39,029 bases of DNA, from the NCBI GenBank assembly GCA_019694345.1, contig JAIBCA010000175.1, forward strand, positions 1 through 39,029. Reading direction: 5' to 3'. This DNA is from Pyrinomonadaceae bacterium (lineage in GTDB: Bacteria; Acidobacteriota; Blastocatellia; Pyrinomonadales; Pyrinomonadaceae). Below the pieces are notes generated by a model, which saw only the letters and a list, made by a program, of their open reading frames with translations, had not been told where the DNA came from and did no database searches. The position numbers and the translations under genes are program-made. How positions within the stretch are numbered: the stretch's first letter is position 1; every line of letters starts with the position of its first letter. Shown piece after piece: positions 1-8,292 of this stretch.

Positions 1-18
1 TTTGAGTTGAAGTGGCGA

Positions 19-504
19 TCAGTTTTCCTTGCGGTAGCAGGTTTCGCCTTTGTCGTTGGTGAGGCAGATGTGTGCCTTGCCGTATTCGTCGGTTTTGGTG
101 CTGACGGCGTACGTCTCGTCGCCGAGAGTGTAGTTTCGCGTCTTTGCGGCGGCCGCCGAGCAGCTGTTAGTGTTTCGCCAGAAGTTCTTCGACAGACTGA
201 GTGTCAGCGTGTCGCCGTCGAGCGAATAGCTGCCCTGTTTGTCGTTGAACAACCCGAGCGTGCAGCCGTACTGCGTCGAATTCATCAGGCCTGTGAACGC
301 AAAGCGTCCGTTTGCCGAGAATACGAACTTGAACGTATGTCCATTGCTCGGTGTGGTCGAACCGGTGACGGTGTTGCGTTCGCCGATCATCGACATTCCG
401 CCGTTTGACCAAGTGCCGACGAGGTCCGACTTTGTTACTTCCTGTCCGAGGGCCGCTGCGACGAAAACGATAGCCAAGAGTGTTGCGAATAATGTTCTTT
501 TCAT
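19..504 (-). CDS. Small secreted protein, lipocalin-like (hypothetical)
   Basis: A 161-residue protein that starts with a clear Sec signal peptide (MKRTLFATLLAIVFVAAALG, likely cut near AALG-QE). The mature part reads as short beta-strand repeats: LVGTWSNGG at the start, then FVFSANGRFAF, GSYSLDGDTLTL and a closing HICLTNDKGETCYRKEN. That opening, followed by strands reporting a size or state, is typical of small lipocalin/META-like secreted proteins, but no family is certain. Several cysteines could form disulfides, which fits export. The start is fixed by a strong ribosome binding site, GGAGG, 5-6 bases upstream. It lies 10 bases after the stop of the 515-1963 gene on the same strand, so the two probably form one transcript. 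Function unknown. Confidence 0.75.
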   Translation of the reverse strand: MKRTLFATLLAIVFVAAALGQEVTKSDLVGTWSNGGMSMIGERNTVTGSTTPSNGHTFKFVFSANGRFAFTGLMNSTQYGCTLGLFNDKQGSYSLDGDTLTLSLSKNFWRNTNSCSAAAAKTRNYTLGDETYAVSTKTDEYGKAHICLTNDKGETCYRKEN

Positions 505-514
505 CGTGTCCTCC

Positions 515-1963
515 TTATTTGACGGCGTCGAGGATCGCCTGAGCGGCTTGCTCGGCGATGGCCGATATCAGATCGTCGCCGTCCGACTTTGCCTTAGCCT
601 TGAACTGCCTGGTCAGCGGCGAGCTGTTATCCACGGTCGATGTGACCTTGAGGTCGAGCGTGATCTCGTCCTTTGACTTGACCCGGCCGGCGACCGTTCC
701 GGCCGATACGATCGCGTTGGTGGCCATCTGGCCGGCAATATTTCCGGCCGTGCTGCCGGTGTGGCCGATGCCTGTCTGGCCAACGACCGGTGCGACAACG
801 CTCATCATCTTACCGAATCCGAAGCCGCCTCCGCCTTTCTTGTGCGACGCGGTCGCCATGATGACAAAATCACACTCCTTCGCCTTTGCCTCGTCGGCCT
901 GTGCCGAAGGCAGTTTTGCCTCAAGCGGGACGAGCTCGACCATTGTGCCTCTGAGGTACTCGCTCAGCGAGTTTTGAACCGCCGCACTCAGGTCTGCGGC
1001 CGAGATGCCATCGCCGACAGCGCCCGTCTTGACGCCGGCAAGCCCGATGCGGACCGTGCCCGCCTTTTTAGGGCCGATCGCCGAAGCCGCCGGCTTGTTC
1101 GGCTCCGCCGCATTTTTGAGCGTTGAGCTAAGGCCCGACTGCGACTGAGACGACGTTTGCGACGACGCTGAACCGCCGCTATAGTTGACGCCCGATGTGC
1201 CTGCGGATGCATACATCTGCGCAGCGTCCTTGACCTCGCGATAGTCGGCCGGGACCTCAAAAAGCGAAGCGTCAAGCGTTGCCTTGGACATCTCGACAAC
1301 CTCCTGGATCATTGAGAAGCTCTCGCGGCCATTGGCGTCAAACGATGTCATCTTTTGATAAAGCGGATAGCCCGATCTCGCGGTGCCTATCGTTTTCGGC
1401 ACGATCTTGTCGCTGCAGCCACCCGCCTTGCCGCCGTTATAGCTGCGGTACGGGTTGTTTTGCGTGCAAGCGAGGCCGAATTCGGCGTCGATGACCCACA
1501 TATCCATTTCCATCTTGGTCTTGGTCGGATTACAAGCGTCGGGCGACGATTCGGTCTCGATCGTCTGGATGACGCGGCGCGCCGTAAAGCCGAACATCTG
1601 CTTACGCTCGCCCGTGTCCTTGATCGTGGTCGTCACGTACATCGTGCCGCCCTTCATCATGGCAGGCGATGCTCCCGTGCTGCCGCTCGCCGGTGTGATG
1701 TTGCCTTTGCCATCGTCGTAATATGAGATGGTGTAGGTCTTGGTGCTGGGATTTATCTGCAGGTCGCGGGCGAGGTCGCATTGGGTGATCGACACCATCA
1801 TGCCGCCCATCATCTCGGTCCGCTGACGTTTTCCCTTGATGTATGTTGTGTTTTCGGTCGTCTGACCGCTCATCGTCTGTTTAGTCTTGATCTTGACGTC
1901 GGCCATCACGTTTGCCGCCATCCCGATGATCGCTGCTAGAGTAAGTATTGCCGTTCTTTTCAT
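515..1963 (-). CDS. Secreted two-part protein: DUF4412-like N-terminus and glycine-rich C-terminal domain (hypothetical)
   Basis: A 482-residue exported protein. An in-frame extension to 2050 exists, but the ATG at 1963 is preferred: it has GGAG about 8 bases upstream and starts directly with a signal peptide (MKRTAILTLAAIIGMAANVMA). Residues of roughly 20-250 resemble DUF4412-type periplasmic proteins (KTKQTMSG, IKGKRQRTEMMGG, IDAEFGLAC, EVPADYREV). A Ser/Gln/Gly-rich linker follows. The last 180 residues look like a second domain with a nucleotide-binding or CsgG-like flavour (GTVRIGLAGVKTG, CDFVIMATASHKKGGGGFGFG) and a glycine/alanine-rich stretch (GHTGSTAGNIAGQMATNAI) that could pack as a glycine zipper. 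It shares a likely transcript with the small secreted gene downstream. No enzymatic motif is visible, and the function is unknown. Confidence 0.75.
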   Translation of the reverse strand: MKRTAILTLAAIIGMAANVMADVKIKTKQTMSGQTTENTTYIKGKRQRTEMMGGMMVSITQCDLARDLQINPSTKTYTISYYDDGKGNITPASGSTGASPAMMKGGTMYVTTTIKDTGERKQMFGFTARRVIQTIETESSPDACNPTKTKMEMDMWVIDAEFGLACTQNNPYRSYNGGKAGGCSDKIVPKTIGTARSGYPLYQKMTSFDANGRESFSMIQEVVEMSKATLDASLFEVPADYREVKDAAQMYASAGTSGVNYSGGSASSQTSSQSQSGLSSTLKNAAEPNKPAASAIGPKKAGTVRIGLAGVKTGAVGDGISAADLSAAVQNSLSEYLRGTMVELVPLEAKLPSAQADEAKAKECDFVIMATASHKKGGGGFGFGKMMSVVAPVVGQTGIGHTGSTAGNIAGQMATNAIVSAGTVAGRVKSKDEITLDLKVTSTVDNSSPLTRQFKAKAKSDGDDLISAIAEQAAQAILDAVK

Positions 1964-2040
1964 TTCATTTCTCCGGTCTTGGTCAAAAATGTTCTGTCTG
2001 TATGAATATGAACCGAGCCTGTCGATCGGGTACGGCCGAT

Positions 2041-2084
2041 CCGCCCTCAAACCGTAAGGCGAAGCGCGTTCGCAGAAAGTATCA
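2041..2084 (-). repeat. 44-base imperfect repeat, copy A
   Basis: Read on the minus strand this runs from TGATACTTTCTGCG through CTTCGCCTTACGGT to GAGGGCGG. A second copy at 3222-3265 shares TGATACTTT, GCTTCGCCTTACGGT and the flanking TGA-GG bases, with a one-base shift in the middle. Copy A lies about 80 bases upstream of the start at 1963. It could be a shared leader or promoter element, or a small dispersed repeat. The similarity is visible directly; the function is not. Confidence 0.6.
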
Positions 2085-2136
2085 ACGGGGAAATGAAATT
2101 ATTGATCTTGTGGGTCCGTGTTTGCGGAAAGGCCGG

Positions 2137-2547
2137 TCAGTCGCACCAGAGGAGTTCGGCTGAGCCGCCGGAGCGGCCCCAAAGAATAGCGCTCTGACCG
2201 AAGTCGCGGCCGATCTCTAAGGCGACGGTGCGTGGGATGCCCTCGACAAAAAACGACGCTTCGGGCGGCCAATCGCCGGATTCGCTGGTGCCGTAACCGC
2301 GTAAGAATGTATAGCCGCACCTCGTCAACCGCTCGGCGAGCCGGGCCTGGGCCTCGAGATTCAGCTTCTCCGGGGTTGGTGTCGAGTTTGGATTGTAGGC
2401 CGTAAGAAAAGCCCAGCAACTGACCGAGCGGCCCGCAAGATGGGCATCGAGCCCTCGGTTCTCCTGCCCGAGACGTATCACAAATCGAGTATCGCCGTCC
2501 TCGACGACGTACACTGCCAGACGATACATTTCAGCAAGATCGGTCAT
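2137..2547 (-). CDS. DUF3293 family protein
   Basis: A 136-residue soluble protein without signal peptide or membrane segment. It carries the conserved blocks I associate with DUF3293: an early FVIRLG strand, the CWAFLTAYNPNS block near residue 45, a GYTFLRGYGTSESGDW block in the middle, EASFFVEG, and EIGRDFGQSAILW near the C-terminus. Length and block order fit the family, whose biochemical role is unknown to me. It is a single gene with its own upstream region. A terminator-like hairpin separates it from the VOC gene that precedes it in transcription. The ATG at 2547 has only a weak ribosome binding site. Confidence 0.75.
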   Translation of the reverse strand: MTDLAEMYRLAVYVVEDGDTRFVIRLGQENRGLDAHLAGRSVSCWAFLTAYNPNSTPTPEKLNLEAQARLAERLTRCGYTFLRGYGTSESGDWPPEASFFVEGIPRTVALEIGRDFGQSAILWGRSGGSAELLWCD

Positions 2548-2571
2548 AGACGTACCGCGATATTATAGCTG

Positions 2572-2590
2572 AAAAAGCCGCGGCCGGCTT
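2572..2590 (-). terminator. Intrinsic terminator after the VOC-fold gene
   Basis: On the minus strand AAGCCG and CGGCTT form a perfect 6-base-pair stem around a GCCG loop, followed at once by a run of T (TTTTTC). It lies about 45 bases after the stop of the 2634-3185 gene and just upstream of the DUF3293 gene, the right place for a terminator. Confidence 0.6.
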
Positions 2591-2633
2591 GGATACAAAC
2601 CGATCGCGGCTCTATTTGCGGCGGATGGTGTTG

Positions 2634-3185
2634 TTACCCGATCACGCCCGCATAATTGTTGGCGTACTTTGGCGGGAGCGGCGCCTGCAGGAAATTTGCC
2701 CAGTTCTCGGGCGTCGCAAGTTCCTGATATTTGGCGGTCATCTCGGGCGTGTTGACCTCGAGCATAAAGCGGTCCTCGAGCCAAAACTCGATCAGCTGAA
2801 ACAGGCCGCGTCCCCGATTTGCGGTGAAGCACCGCCAACCTTCACGTTTTGCGATCGCCTTGATCGATTCCTCATCGAGCGGCGAATTGATATTCAAGTG
2901 GACCGAACCGAATAGCGTCGTCTCGTTGTCCGGAACAAATGTGCCCTCAAAATCGTCCGTCACCGTCTCGATCGAAAATCCCTCTTCGTCCGGAACTCCG
3001 ATCCCGGGTACGATCTGAACGTGTGCCGGCACGAACTCGACCATCGACCCCTTGCCGTCATCGGCAAACGCGACATAGCCGCCCGGACTCGGCGGAAACG
3101 GCATCGCATAGCCGCCCCAAAGCTCAGCCACCACATTGGCGACGTGTTCCGGGTCATTAACTCCGATTGAAATATGATTGATCAT
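2634..3185 (-). CDS. VOC-fold (glyoxalase/dioxygenase-like) protein
   Basis: A 183-residue soluble protein opening with INHISIGVNDPEHVANVVAELWGG, the beta-alpha start of a vicinal-oxygen-chelate module. The first His of a VOC metal site would be in INHISIG. A later strand, FGSVHLNINSPLD, starts the second half and provides another His, and FMLEVNTPEM provides a candidate Glu ligand. Metal binding is inferred only. An unusual C-terminal tail rich in Pro/Asn/Ala (FLQAPLPPKYANNYAGVIG) extends beyond the fold. The ATG at 3185 has GGAG 9 bases upstream. Substrate unknown. It lies between the ECF sigma factor and the DUF3293 gene on the same strand, and a copy of the 44-base repeat sits within 80 bases upstream of its start. 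Confidence 0.7.
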   Translation of the reverse strand: MINHISIGVNDPEHVANVVAELWGGYAMPFPPSPGGYVAFADDGKGSMVEFVPAHVQIVPGIGVPDEEGFSIETVTDDFEGTFVPDNETTLFGSVHLNINSPLDEESIKAIAKREGWRCFTANRGRGLFQLIEFWLEDRFMLEVNTPEMTAKYQELATPENWANFLQAPLPPKYANNYAGVIG

Positions 3186-3221
3186 TGCAGTATCTCCAAG
3201 GTATAAATTCCGGACCGTTGA

Positions 3222-3265
3222 CGTCCGTCATACCGTAAGGCGAAGCCGCGTCGAAAAAAGTATCA
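3222..3265 (-). repeat. 44-base imperfect repeat, copy B
   Basis: Second copy of the element at 2041-2084. On the minus strand its first three bases are the TGA stop of the sigma factor gene, and it ends about 37 bases upstream of the VOC gene start. Both copies therefore sit in the 5' region of a minus-strand gene. Confidence 0.6.
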
Positions 3266-3835
3266 GGAGTGGTTGGTGAGCTGTCCGTAGAGCCATGCCT
3301 TTGCCATGCGCCAGTGTCGTTTGACGGTGATGACCGAGACGCCCATCACCTCGGCGGTCTCTTCGAATGTCAGGCCGCCAAAGTAGCGCAGTTCGACAAG
3401 TTTGGCCTTGGTCGGGTCGATCTTTGCAAGGTCATTGAGCACGTCGTCGAGGGCTATCAGCTCCGTGCTCTGCTCGGCGGCTTTGTCGATGTCCTCATTG
3501 AGCGTCATTATGTGAAAGTCGCCGCCGCGTTTTTCGGCGTTGCGCTGACGGGCGTGATCAACCAGTATTCGCCGCATCTGGTTGGCCGCAACACCGATAA
3601 AATGCGCCTTGCTTTGCCAGTTGACCCGCGTGATATCGACCATCTTGAGATACGCCTCGTGGACGAGCGCCGTCGGCTGTAGCGTATGGTCAGACCTCTC
3701 TCGCCGCAGATAGCCGGCCGCTAGGCGCTTTAGCTCGTCATAGATCAGCGGCAAAAGGTCGCTCATTACGTCCTTATCGCCCGCAGAGAGCTTGATCAGC
3801 ATTCCGGTCGTGTCCTGCGATCTGATGTGCGTCAT
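3263..3835 (-). CDS. ECF-type RNA polymerase sigma factor (ECF_sigma70 / TIGR02999-like)
   Basis: A 190-residue sigma factor. Region 2 is seen in LLPLIYDELKRLAAGYLRRE, HTLQPTALVHEAYLKM and HFIGVAANQMRRILVDHARQR. Region 4 is seen in LAKIDPTKAKLVELRYFGGLTFEETAEVMGVSVITVKRHWRMAKAWL, with a clear helix-turn-helix (FEETAEVMGVSVITVKRHW). The pattern matches the acidobacterial/planctomycete class PF07638. I use the ATG at 3835 because the conserved family begins a few residues later. A longer form begins with TTG at 3922 and overlaps the glucoamylase stop as TTGA, which would couple translation to the starch operon, so the start is not settled. No anti-sigma factor or kinase gene is adjacent, which is unusual. 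Targets are unknown. Confidence 0.85.
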   Translation of the reverse strand: MTHIRSQDTTGMLIKLSAGDKDVMSDLLPLIYDELKRLAAGYLRRERSDHTLQPTALVHEAYLKMVDITRVNWQSKAHFIGVAANQMRRILVDHARQRNAEKRGGDFHIMTLNEDIDKAAEQSTELIALDDVLNDLAKIDPTKAKLVELRYFGGLTFEETAEVMGVSVITVKRHWRMAKAWLYGQLTNHS

Positions 3836-3918
3836 AGATACTCTATATTCGAGGGATAATATATCGTTTTTGCGCAGATTTTGGAATAGTTTTAATTCCG
3901 GCCAATACCAAACGGCGG

Positions 3919-6219
3919 TCAAGGCGTCCGCTTACCGAGGACGTACCTGTCATAGACGATCTGCGGGGTATCGAGATTGCGGCCGGCTTTGATATTGGTC
4001 GCGAGTCTGATGAATTGCGCCATCGACCACGCAAGCGGCGTTGCCGAACCGGTTCCCTCGCCAAATTTGAGTTCGGGGATAAACTGCCGATCGACATTCT
4101 TTGGGGTCTCTTTTTTGTCCCAGACCTGTTCCGGGATCATCATGCCCTCGTTGGCGAAGCCCATCATAGTATTGAGTCTGGTGAGAGCCGTCGACAAACA
4201 TTCGGGATCGTACGGTAACACGGAACGGCAACGGGCGATCTCATATTGCCCGCGTTCACCGCTGAGCAATGCCCAGAGACGGCCTTTTCCGGTGTACTTT
4301 CCGTCCCAGTTCCAGCGTCGCCCGTCGGGCATTTCGCCGTAACCGTCGTGGTTGTAGCGGTAAAATCCGGGGCCGTTCGGCGTATCGACCTTGATAATCC
4401 GGTCGATGACCTTGACCGACTTGGCGATCAGCGGATCATCTGCCGGTTTGATGCCCAAACGGACAAGTTCGAGAAAGCCGGCATCGACGATGTCGCGTTC
4501 GTCAAAGAAACCTGCACCGTTATTTAGCTCGATCTTGTCGCCCGAGTCCGGTTTTCCGTTTTGCGTTATGCGGAGGTAATAGTTGCCGTCGCCATATTTG
4601 CCGGTCTTGGTCGCCGTCCACTTTTCGATGTTCGCCTGCCAATCATCGGCCGTTGCGAGGTACTTATCGGCCGACGCGGTATCGCCGTAGCGTTTCGCGA
4701 TGTCGGCCGCACAGACCAGCCCGGCGATCTCGGCGGCGATGGTCGAAGGCGAATAACCGCCCTCTTCCTCCCAACGCTCCTGCGGCGTCACGGGGCCATT
4801 TTTGACGATGAAGTCAGCCGCCTTTTTGACATGGTTCTCGTAGGTCGGCTTATCAAACCGCCCAAGCTGCCACGCCATGATCAGCGGATAAGCAACCTCG
4901 TCCATCTGCAGCGAGCCCCAGAACGGCTTGCCGTCGAGCCATGAATTCTGCGGGAAGCTGCCGTCCGCCTTCTGCTGGACAGTGAACAAAAATTCCAACG
5001 CCCGCTCGGCCGCCGCCCTGTCACCGAGCGCCATATAAGCCGTAAATACCTGATAGAGGTCGCGCGACCAGACCAGATGATAGCCGCCAACGTTATTCTC
5101 ATTAGCGTTCGCACCGCCGCCCCACGGCACGGTCAGGCTCGCGATATTGGCCCCGCGAGCGGTCTTGTCCTCGAGCGCCTTGATCTGCATGGCCGCCATG
5201 TTGAATTGTGCCTGATATTTGGCATCGACCTTCGGGAGTGATTTGACATAGTCGCTCCATCCGGCCTCGTATTCGGTCTGAGCCCTGGAAAAGCCCTTCT
5301 TCAATGCTCTTGAGGCGGTGCCGGCGGCCGTTAGGATGTTGTAGTCCGGATCCTTAGCAAAGCTCAGGACAACGGTGAAGCGTCGAGGATCCTCGATGCG
5401 TGCCATCTGTGCGACGTTTCCGTTGGCTGCCGTGCCATATCCGTTCTTGATACTGCCAAACTTGCGCAACTGCTCCATGCCGTCGCTGACGCCGTAATAA
5501 CCGTTCGTTAATTCGTCGATGTTGTTGGAAAAGACAAGGGCGCTCGCATACGGGCCGTCGACTGACCCGATACCACTGCTGACGGTCTCAGAACCAACGA
5601 CCTTTTTCGCTTTTGAGTTTGGATCGGAGCTCTCGCGTTCGATGGTGGTTTCCATCTGGGCGAGCGGCGAAAATGCCTTGTCACCCATCCCGGAATTGCC
5701 GAGCGAAGGGTCATAATAGACGTACAGTTTCAAACCGCTGTTGCGCGTCTCGAATCGGACATCGACCAGGATCGAATCGCTATCGACGTCGGTCACGTAG
5801 GTCTTTGTGATGGTCCATTCGCCTGATCTCGCCCTATTGATCTGCTGAAAGGTCAGCGAATCAGGCCGCACCACTTTGATCTGATGCACGGCATCGTCCT
5901 GCTCGGTCTCTACCTTTTTTGTTTTGGGATCAACGACGACGAACTGCAATAGATGGACGTTAGCGACGGTAACGTCAGGGTAGTAGACCTCGGTCAACAC
6001 GCCCTGGGCGAGCGTGAACCATACTTTCGATTCAAGCGTTACCGAGGTGCCGACGCCCTGTTTCCCGGCGGTCGCCCACTGGGCATCCCTTCCCGGGCCG
6101 CCCGGAGCGAGGGTTTGAGCCGTGTAGGCCTGCGTACAAAAATGTATGCAGATAAGAATGAAAAGTGCCCGGACGCGTCCAAAATTGCGACGACCGAGCG
6201 AAAAGTCTGTCATTTTCAT
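3919..6219 (-). CDS. Secreted GH15 glucoamylase/glucodextranase-type enzyme
   Basis: A 766-residue exported glycoside hydrolase predicted to release glucose from the non-reducing ends of starch fragments. After a basic start and a signal segment (ALFILICIHFCTQAYTAQ), residues 35-320 form the beta-rich N-terminal domain seen in bacterial glucoamylases and glucodextranase (APGGPGRDAQWATAGKQGVGT). The rest is the alpha/alpha-barrel catalytic domain. The expected motifs are present: HLVWSRDLYQ near 381, LQMDEVAYP near 438, RWEEEGGYSPST near 482 with the likely general acid in the WEE block, and MMIPEQVWD near 693 with Glu697 as likely base. It ends the starch cluster, 46 bases after the small secreted protein. 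A second ATG, two codons in, is equally possible; the ribosome binding site is weak. Confidence 0.9.
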   Translation of the reverse strand: MKMTDFSLGRRNFGRVRALFILICIHFCTQAYTAQTLAPGGPGRDAQWATAGKQGVGTSVTLESKVWFTLAQGVLTEVYYPDVTVANVHLLQFVVVDPKTKKVETEQDDAVHQIKVVRPDSLTFQQINRARSGEWTITKTYVTDVDSDSILVDVRFETRNSGLKLYVYYDPSLGNSGMGDKAFSPLAQMETTIERESSDPNSKAKKVVGSETVSSGIGSVDGPYASALVFSNNIDELTNGYYGVSDGMEQLRKFGSIKNGYGTAANGNVAQMARIEDPRRFTVVLSFAKDPDYNILTAAGTASRALKKGFSRAQTEYEAGWSDYVKSLPKVDAKYQAQFNMAAMQIKALEDKTARGANIASLTVPWGGGANANENNVGGYHLVWSRDLYQVFTAYMALGDRAAAERALEFLFTVQQKADGSFPQNSWLDGKPFWGSLQMDEVAYPLIMAWQLGRFDKPTYENHVKKAADFIVKNGPVTPQERWEEEGGYSPSTIAAEIAGLVCAADIAKRYGDTASADKYLATADDWQANIEKWTATKTGKYGDGNYYLRITQNGKPDSGDKIELNNGAGFFDERDIVDAGFLELVRLGIKPADDPLIAKSVKVIDRIIKVDTPNGPGFYRYNHDGYGEMPDGRRWNWDGKYTGKGRLWALLSGERGQYEIARCRSVLPYDPECLSTALTRLNTMMGFANEGMMIPEQVWDKKETPKNVDRQFIPELKFGEGTGSATPLAWSMAQFIRLATNIKAGRNLDTPQIVYDRYVLGKRTP

Positions 6220-6265
6220 ACCAATAGCCTGTGGCCCAGGGTCTTATAGTCGGTTGTTTGAATGC

Positions 6266-6823
6266 CTACTTTTTAACGAATCGGCCGCCCTTCCACTCGA
6301 GATCGTAGAGCTTTTTGCCGCGTTCACTGATCTCGAAATCGCGGCCGCGTTCGGTTATCTTTTTGGCGTAAACGGTGACGGTCGTACCGACCCGCGGCAG
6401 TTCGTACCAATTGTTTTTGCTGAAACCGGGCACAGCGGTCGTCGATACATTGGTCCATTTGCCTGCCGCGTAGTTCAGGAAGTAAAAGTCGTTGATCATC
6501 TCGCCCGACGTTGCCAATCCGACAAGGTACGTTCCGTTCGGACGCTTAAATATCGCCATTTCGATACACGACTGCGCACCGTCGCAGCCGCCCTTGAAAT
6601 AACCGTTGGCGATGTCCGCGACCTCTGTATATGTCTTAAGGTACTCGGTTCGCGCCTTGCTGCAGTCTTTGTCGCTCGCTCGCATACAGCCCTCGAGCGT
6701 GAAATACCTGTCCGGCAGGAGGGAAAAATAGTCGAGAACCGTTTTGGGCCCATTGGCCTGCGCGGCGGCACTGTATGAAAGGACAAGCGTTAGAGCGGCA
6801 AGAAAAAAGGGTCTGTATTTCAT
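6266..6823 (-). CDS. Small secreted protein in the starch operon (hypothetical)
   Basis: A 185-residue protein with a signal peptide (MKYRPFFLAALTLVLSYSAAAQA). The mature part has four cysteines in its first third, at residues 46, 54, 80 and 86, likely two disulfides, followed by a beta-rich half (FLNYAAGKWTNVST, VGTTVTVYAKKIT, FEISERGKKLYDLEWKGGRFVKK). I recognise no family. It sits between the GH13 lipoprotein and the GH15 glucoamylase with gaps of 43 and 46 bases, so it is probably co-transcribed with them. The ATG has AGGAG about 10 bases upstream. An inhibitor, chaperone or glycan-binding role is possible but unsupported. Confidence 0.75.
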   Translation of the reverse strand: MKYRPFFLAALTLVLSYSAAAQANGPKTVLDYFSLLPDRYFTLEGCMRASDKDCSKARTEYLKTYTEVADIANGYFKGGCDGAQSCIEMAIFKRPNGTYLVGLATSGEMINDFYFLNYAAGKWTNVSTTAVPGFSKNNWYELPRVGTTVTVYAKKITERGRDFEISERGKKLYDLEWKGGRFVKK

Positions 6824-6866
6824 TTGTTCAATTACTCCTGTAGTCTATGCTTCGCCGCGGTTGCCG

Positions 6867-8270
6867 CTACTTTCGCCGGAATATCCGGAATCCAAATCCG
6901 TCGAGGCTTAGTGTAGGCAGGCCGATGCCTGGCGTTTTGGCCGCGGCGGCTTTCTCGTCGTCAGGCGGCAAAGGGCTGCCAACGTTCGGTGTTATCTCTT
7001 CGAACTGGCCCGAAACCTCGACCGAGCCGAAATAAGGAGCGTTTGACATATTTACCGCCACAACCAGCTCTTCGCCGCCCGAGCGCCGGGCAAATGTCAG
7101 CACTCGTGCCTCGTCGGAATTCCTGAGCCAGGCAACGCTGCCTCGTCGAAGGGCAACGCTCGACTTTCGCATAGCGATCATCGACTGATAAAACCGTGGA
7201 AACTCCGGCCGGCGTTCGGCGAACTGCCAAAATATCGGCAGTCGTTCGAAAAGTGCCGGGGCACCTGACTCGGCAGTGTCTCCGGCCTCCATACCATTGT
7301 AAACCAAGGGCAGGCCGTCGAGCGTAAACACGAGAGCCTGAGCGGCAAGCGCGCCTTTTTCGCCAAAACGGGCGATCGCGCGGCGCTCGTCGTGATTGTC
7401 CGAAAAGCGCATCCTTAGTGCTCCCCTCGGGTTCGTCGCCAACTGCTCCTCCCACAACTTGCGAAGCGCCGACGCCGGCTTTGCTCCTTGTAAAACCTCG
7501 GTCAGCGTGCTGTGCATATTCCACGCGTAATCGACGTCAAACGCCCTGACGAGCAGATCGGGCTTTTCGGCCTCGGCGAGCCAGATGGTGTTCGGCTTGA
7601 CCGTATCGACCTCGGCTCGCGCCTGTTCCCAAAAATCGGTCGGGATAAAGAGCGCGACGTCGCAGCGAAACCCGTCGAGGTCGTATTCGCGGATCCAACT
7701 CTTGAGATTGTCGATGATGTATCGGCGAAGTTCCGGCTTGGAATAGTCGAGGCCCGCGACGTCGGCCCAATCCGGAACCGGCGGAACGATCTCGCCTTTT
7801 TCATTCTTCTTATAATACTCGGGATGCTCGGTGATCAGCTTGTTGTCCCAGGCCGTATGGTTTAGGACAACGTCGATGATGACCTTGAGGTTGCGCTTAT
7901 GAGCCTCGGCGACGAGGCGTTTGAGGTCGGCGGGCGTACCGTATTCGGGGTTGACGCCGTAATAATCGCGAACCGCGTAGGGCGAACCGATGGTGCCTTT
8001 TTTCTTGACCTGCCCGATCGGATGCACAGGCATCAGCCACAGTACATCGACACCGAGTGACCTTATCCGGTCGAGGTCGGTCGTAATAGCGCTAAAGTCG
8101 CCTTTCTGTGAGTAGGCTCGCTCCCAGATCTGATAGATAACGGCGTCCTTTACCCATTCTTGCGAGCTGCGTGCGCTTTCCTTAGAAACATCACGCGACG
8201 GCTGTTGCTGGCCAAATACGCAGCCCGCAAGAAAGATCGATAAAGTGATCGAAATTATTTTGTTTTTCAT
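6867..8270 (-). CDS. GH13 alpha-amylase-family lipoprotein
   Basis: A 467-residue alpha-amylase-family enzyme without extra N-terminal domain. The start MKNKIISITLSIFLAGCVFG ends in a lipobox (LAGC), so Cys17 is probably lipidated and the enzyme anchored in a membrane facing the periplasm or cell surface. The four GH13 regions are all there: DVVLNH at 133-138, GFRCDVA with nucleophile Asp204, WLAEAE with acid/base Glu233, and FSDNHDE with His293 and Asp294. A short C-terminal beta domain ends the protein. The gene starts 22 bases after the MFS permease stop and is followed 43 bases later by the small secreted protein. Its exact specificity (amylase, oligo-glucosidase or maltogenic) cannot be told from sequence alone. 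Confidence 0.9.
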   Translation of the reverse strand: MKNKIISITLSIFLAGCVFGQQQPSRDVSKESARSSQEWVKDAVIYQIWERAYSQKGDFSAITTDLDRIRSLGVDVLWLMPVHPIGQVKKKGTIGSPYAVRDYYGVNPEYGTPADLKRLVAEAHKRNLKVIIDVVLNHTAWDNKLITEHPEYYKKNEKGEIVPPVPDWADVAGLDYSKPELRRYIIDNLKSWIREYDLDGFRCDVALFIPTDFWEQARAEVDTVKPNTIWLAEAEKPDLLVRAFDVDYAWNMHSTLTEVLQGAKPASALRKLWEEQLATNPRGALRMRFSDNHDERRAIARFGEKGALAAQALVFTLDGLPLVYNGMEAGDTAESGAPALFERLPIFWQFAERRPEFPRFYQSMIAMRKSSVALRRGSVAWLRNSDEARVLTFARRSGGEELVVAVNMSNAPYFGSVEVSGQFEEITPNVGSPLPPDDEKAAAAKTPGIGLPTLSLDGFGFRIFRRK

Positions 8271-8292
8271 TCCGGCAATGCCCCCGATCTGA

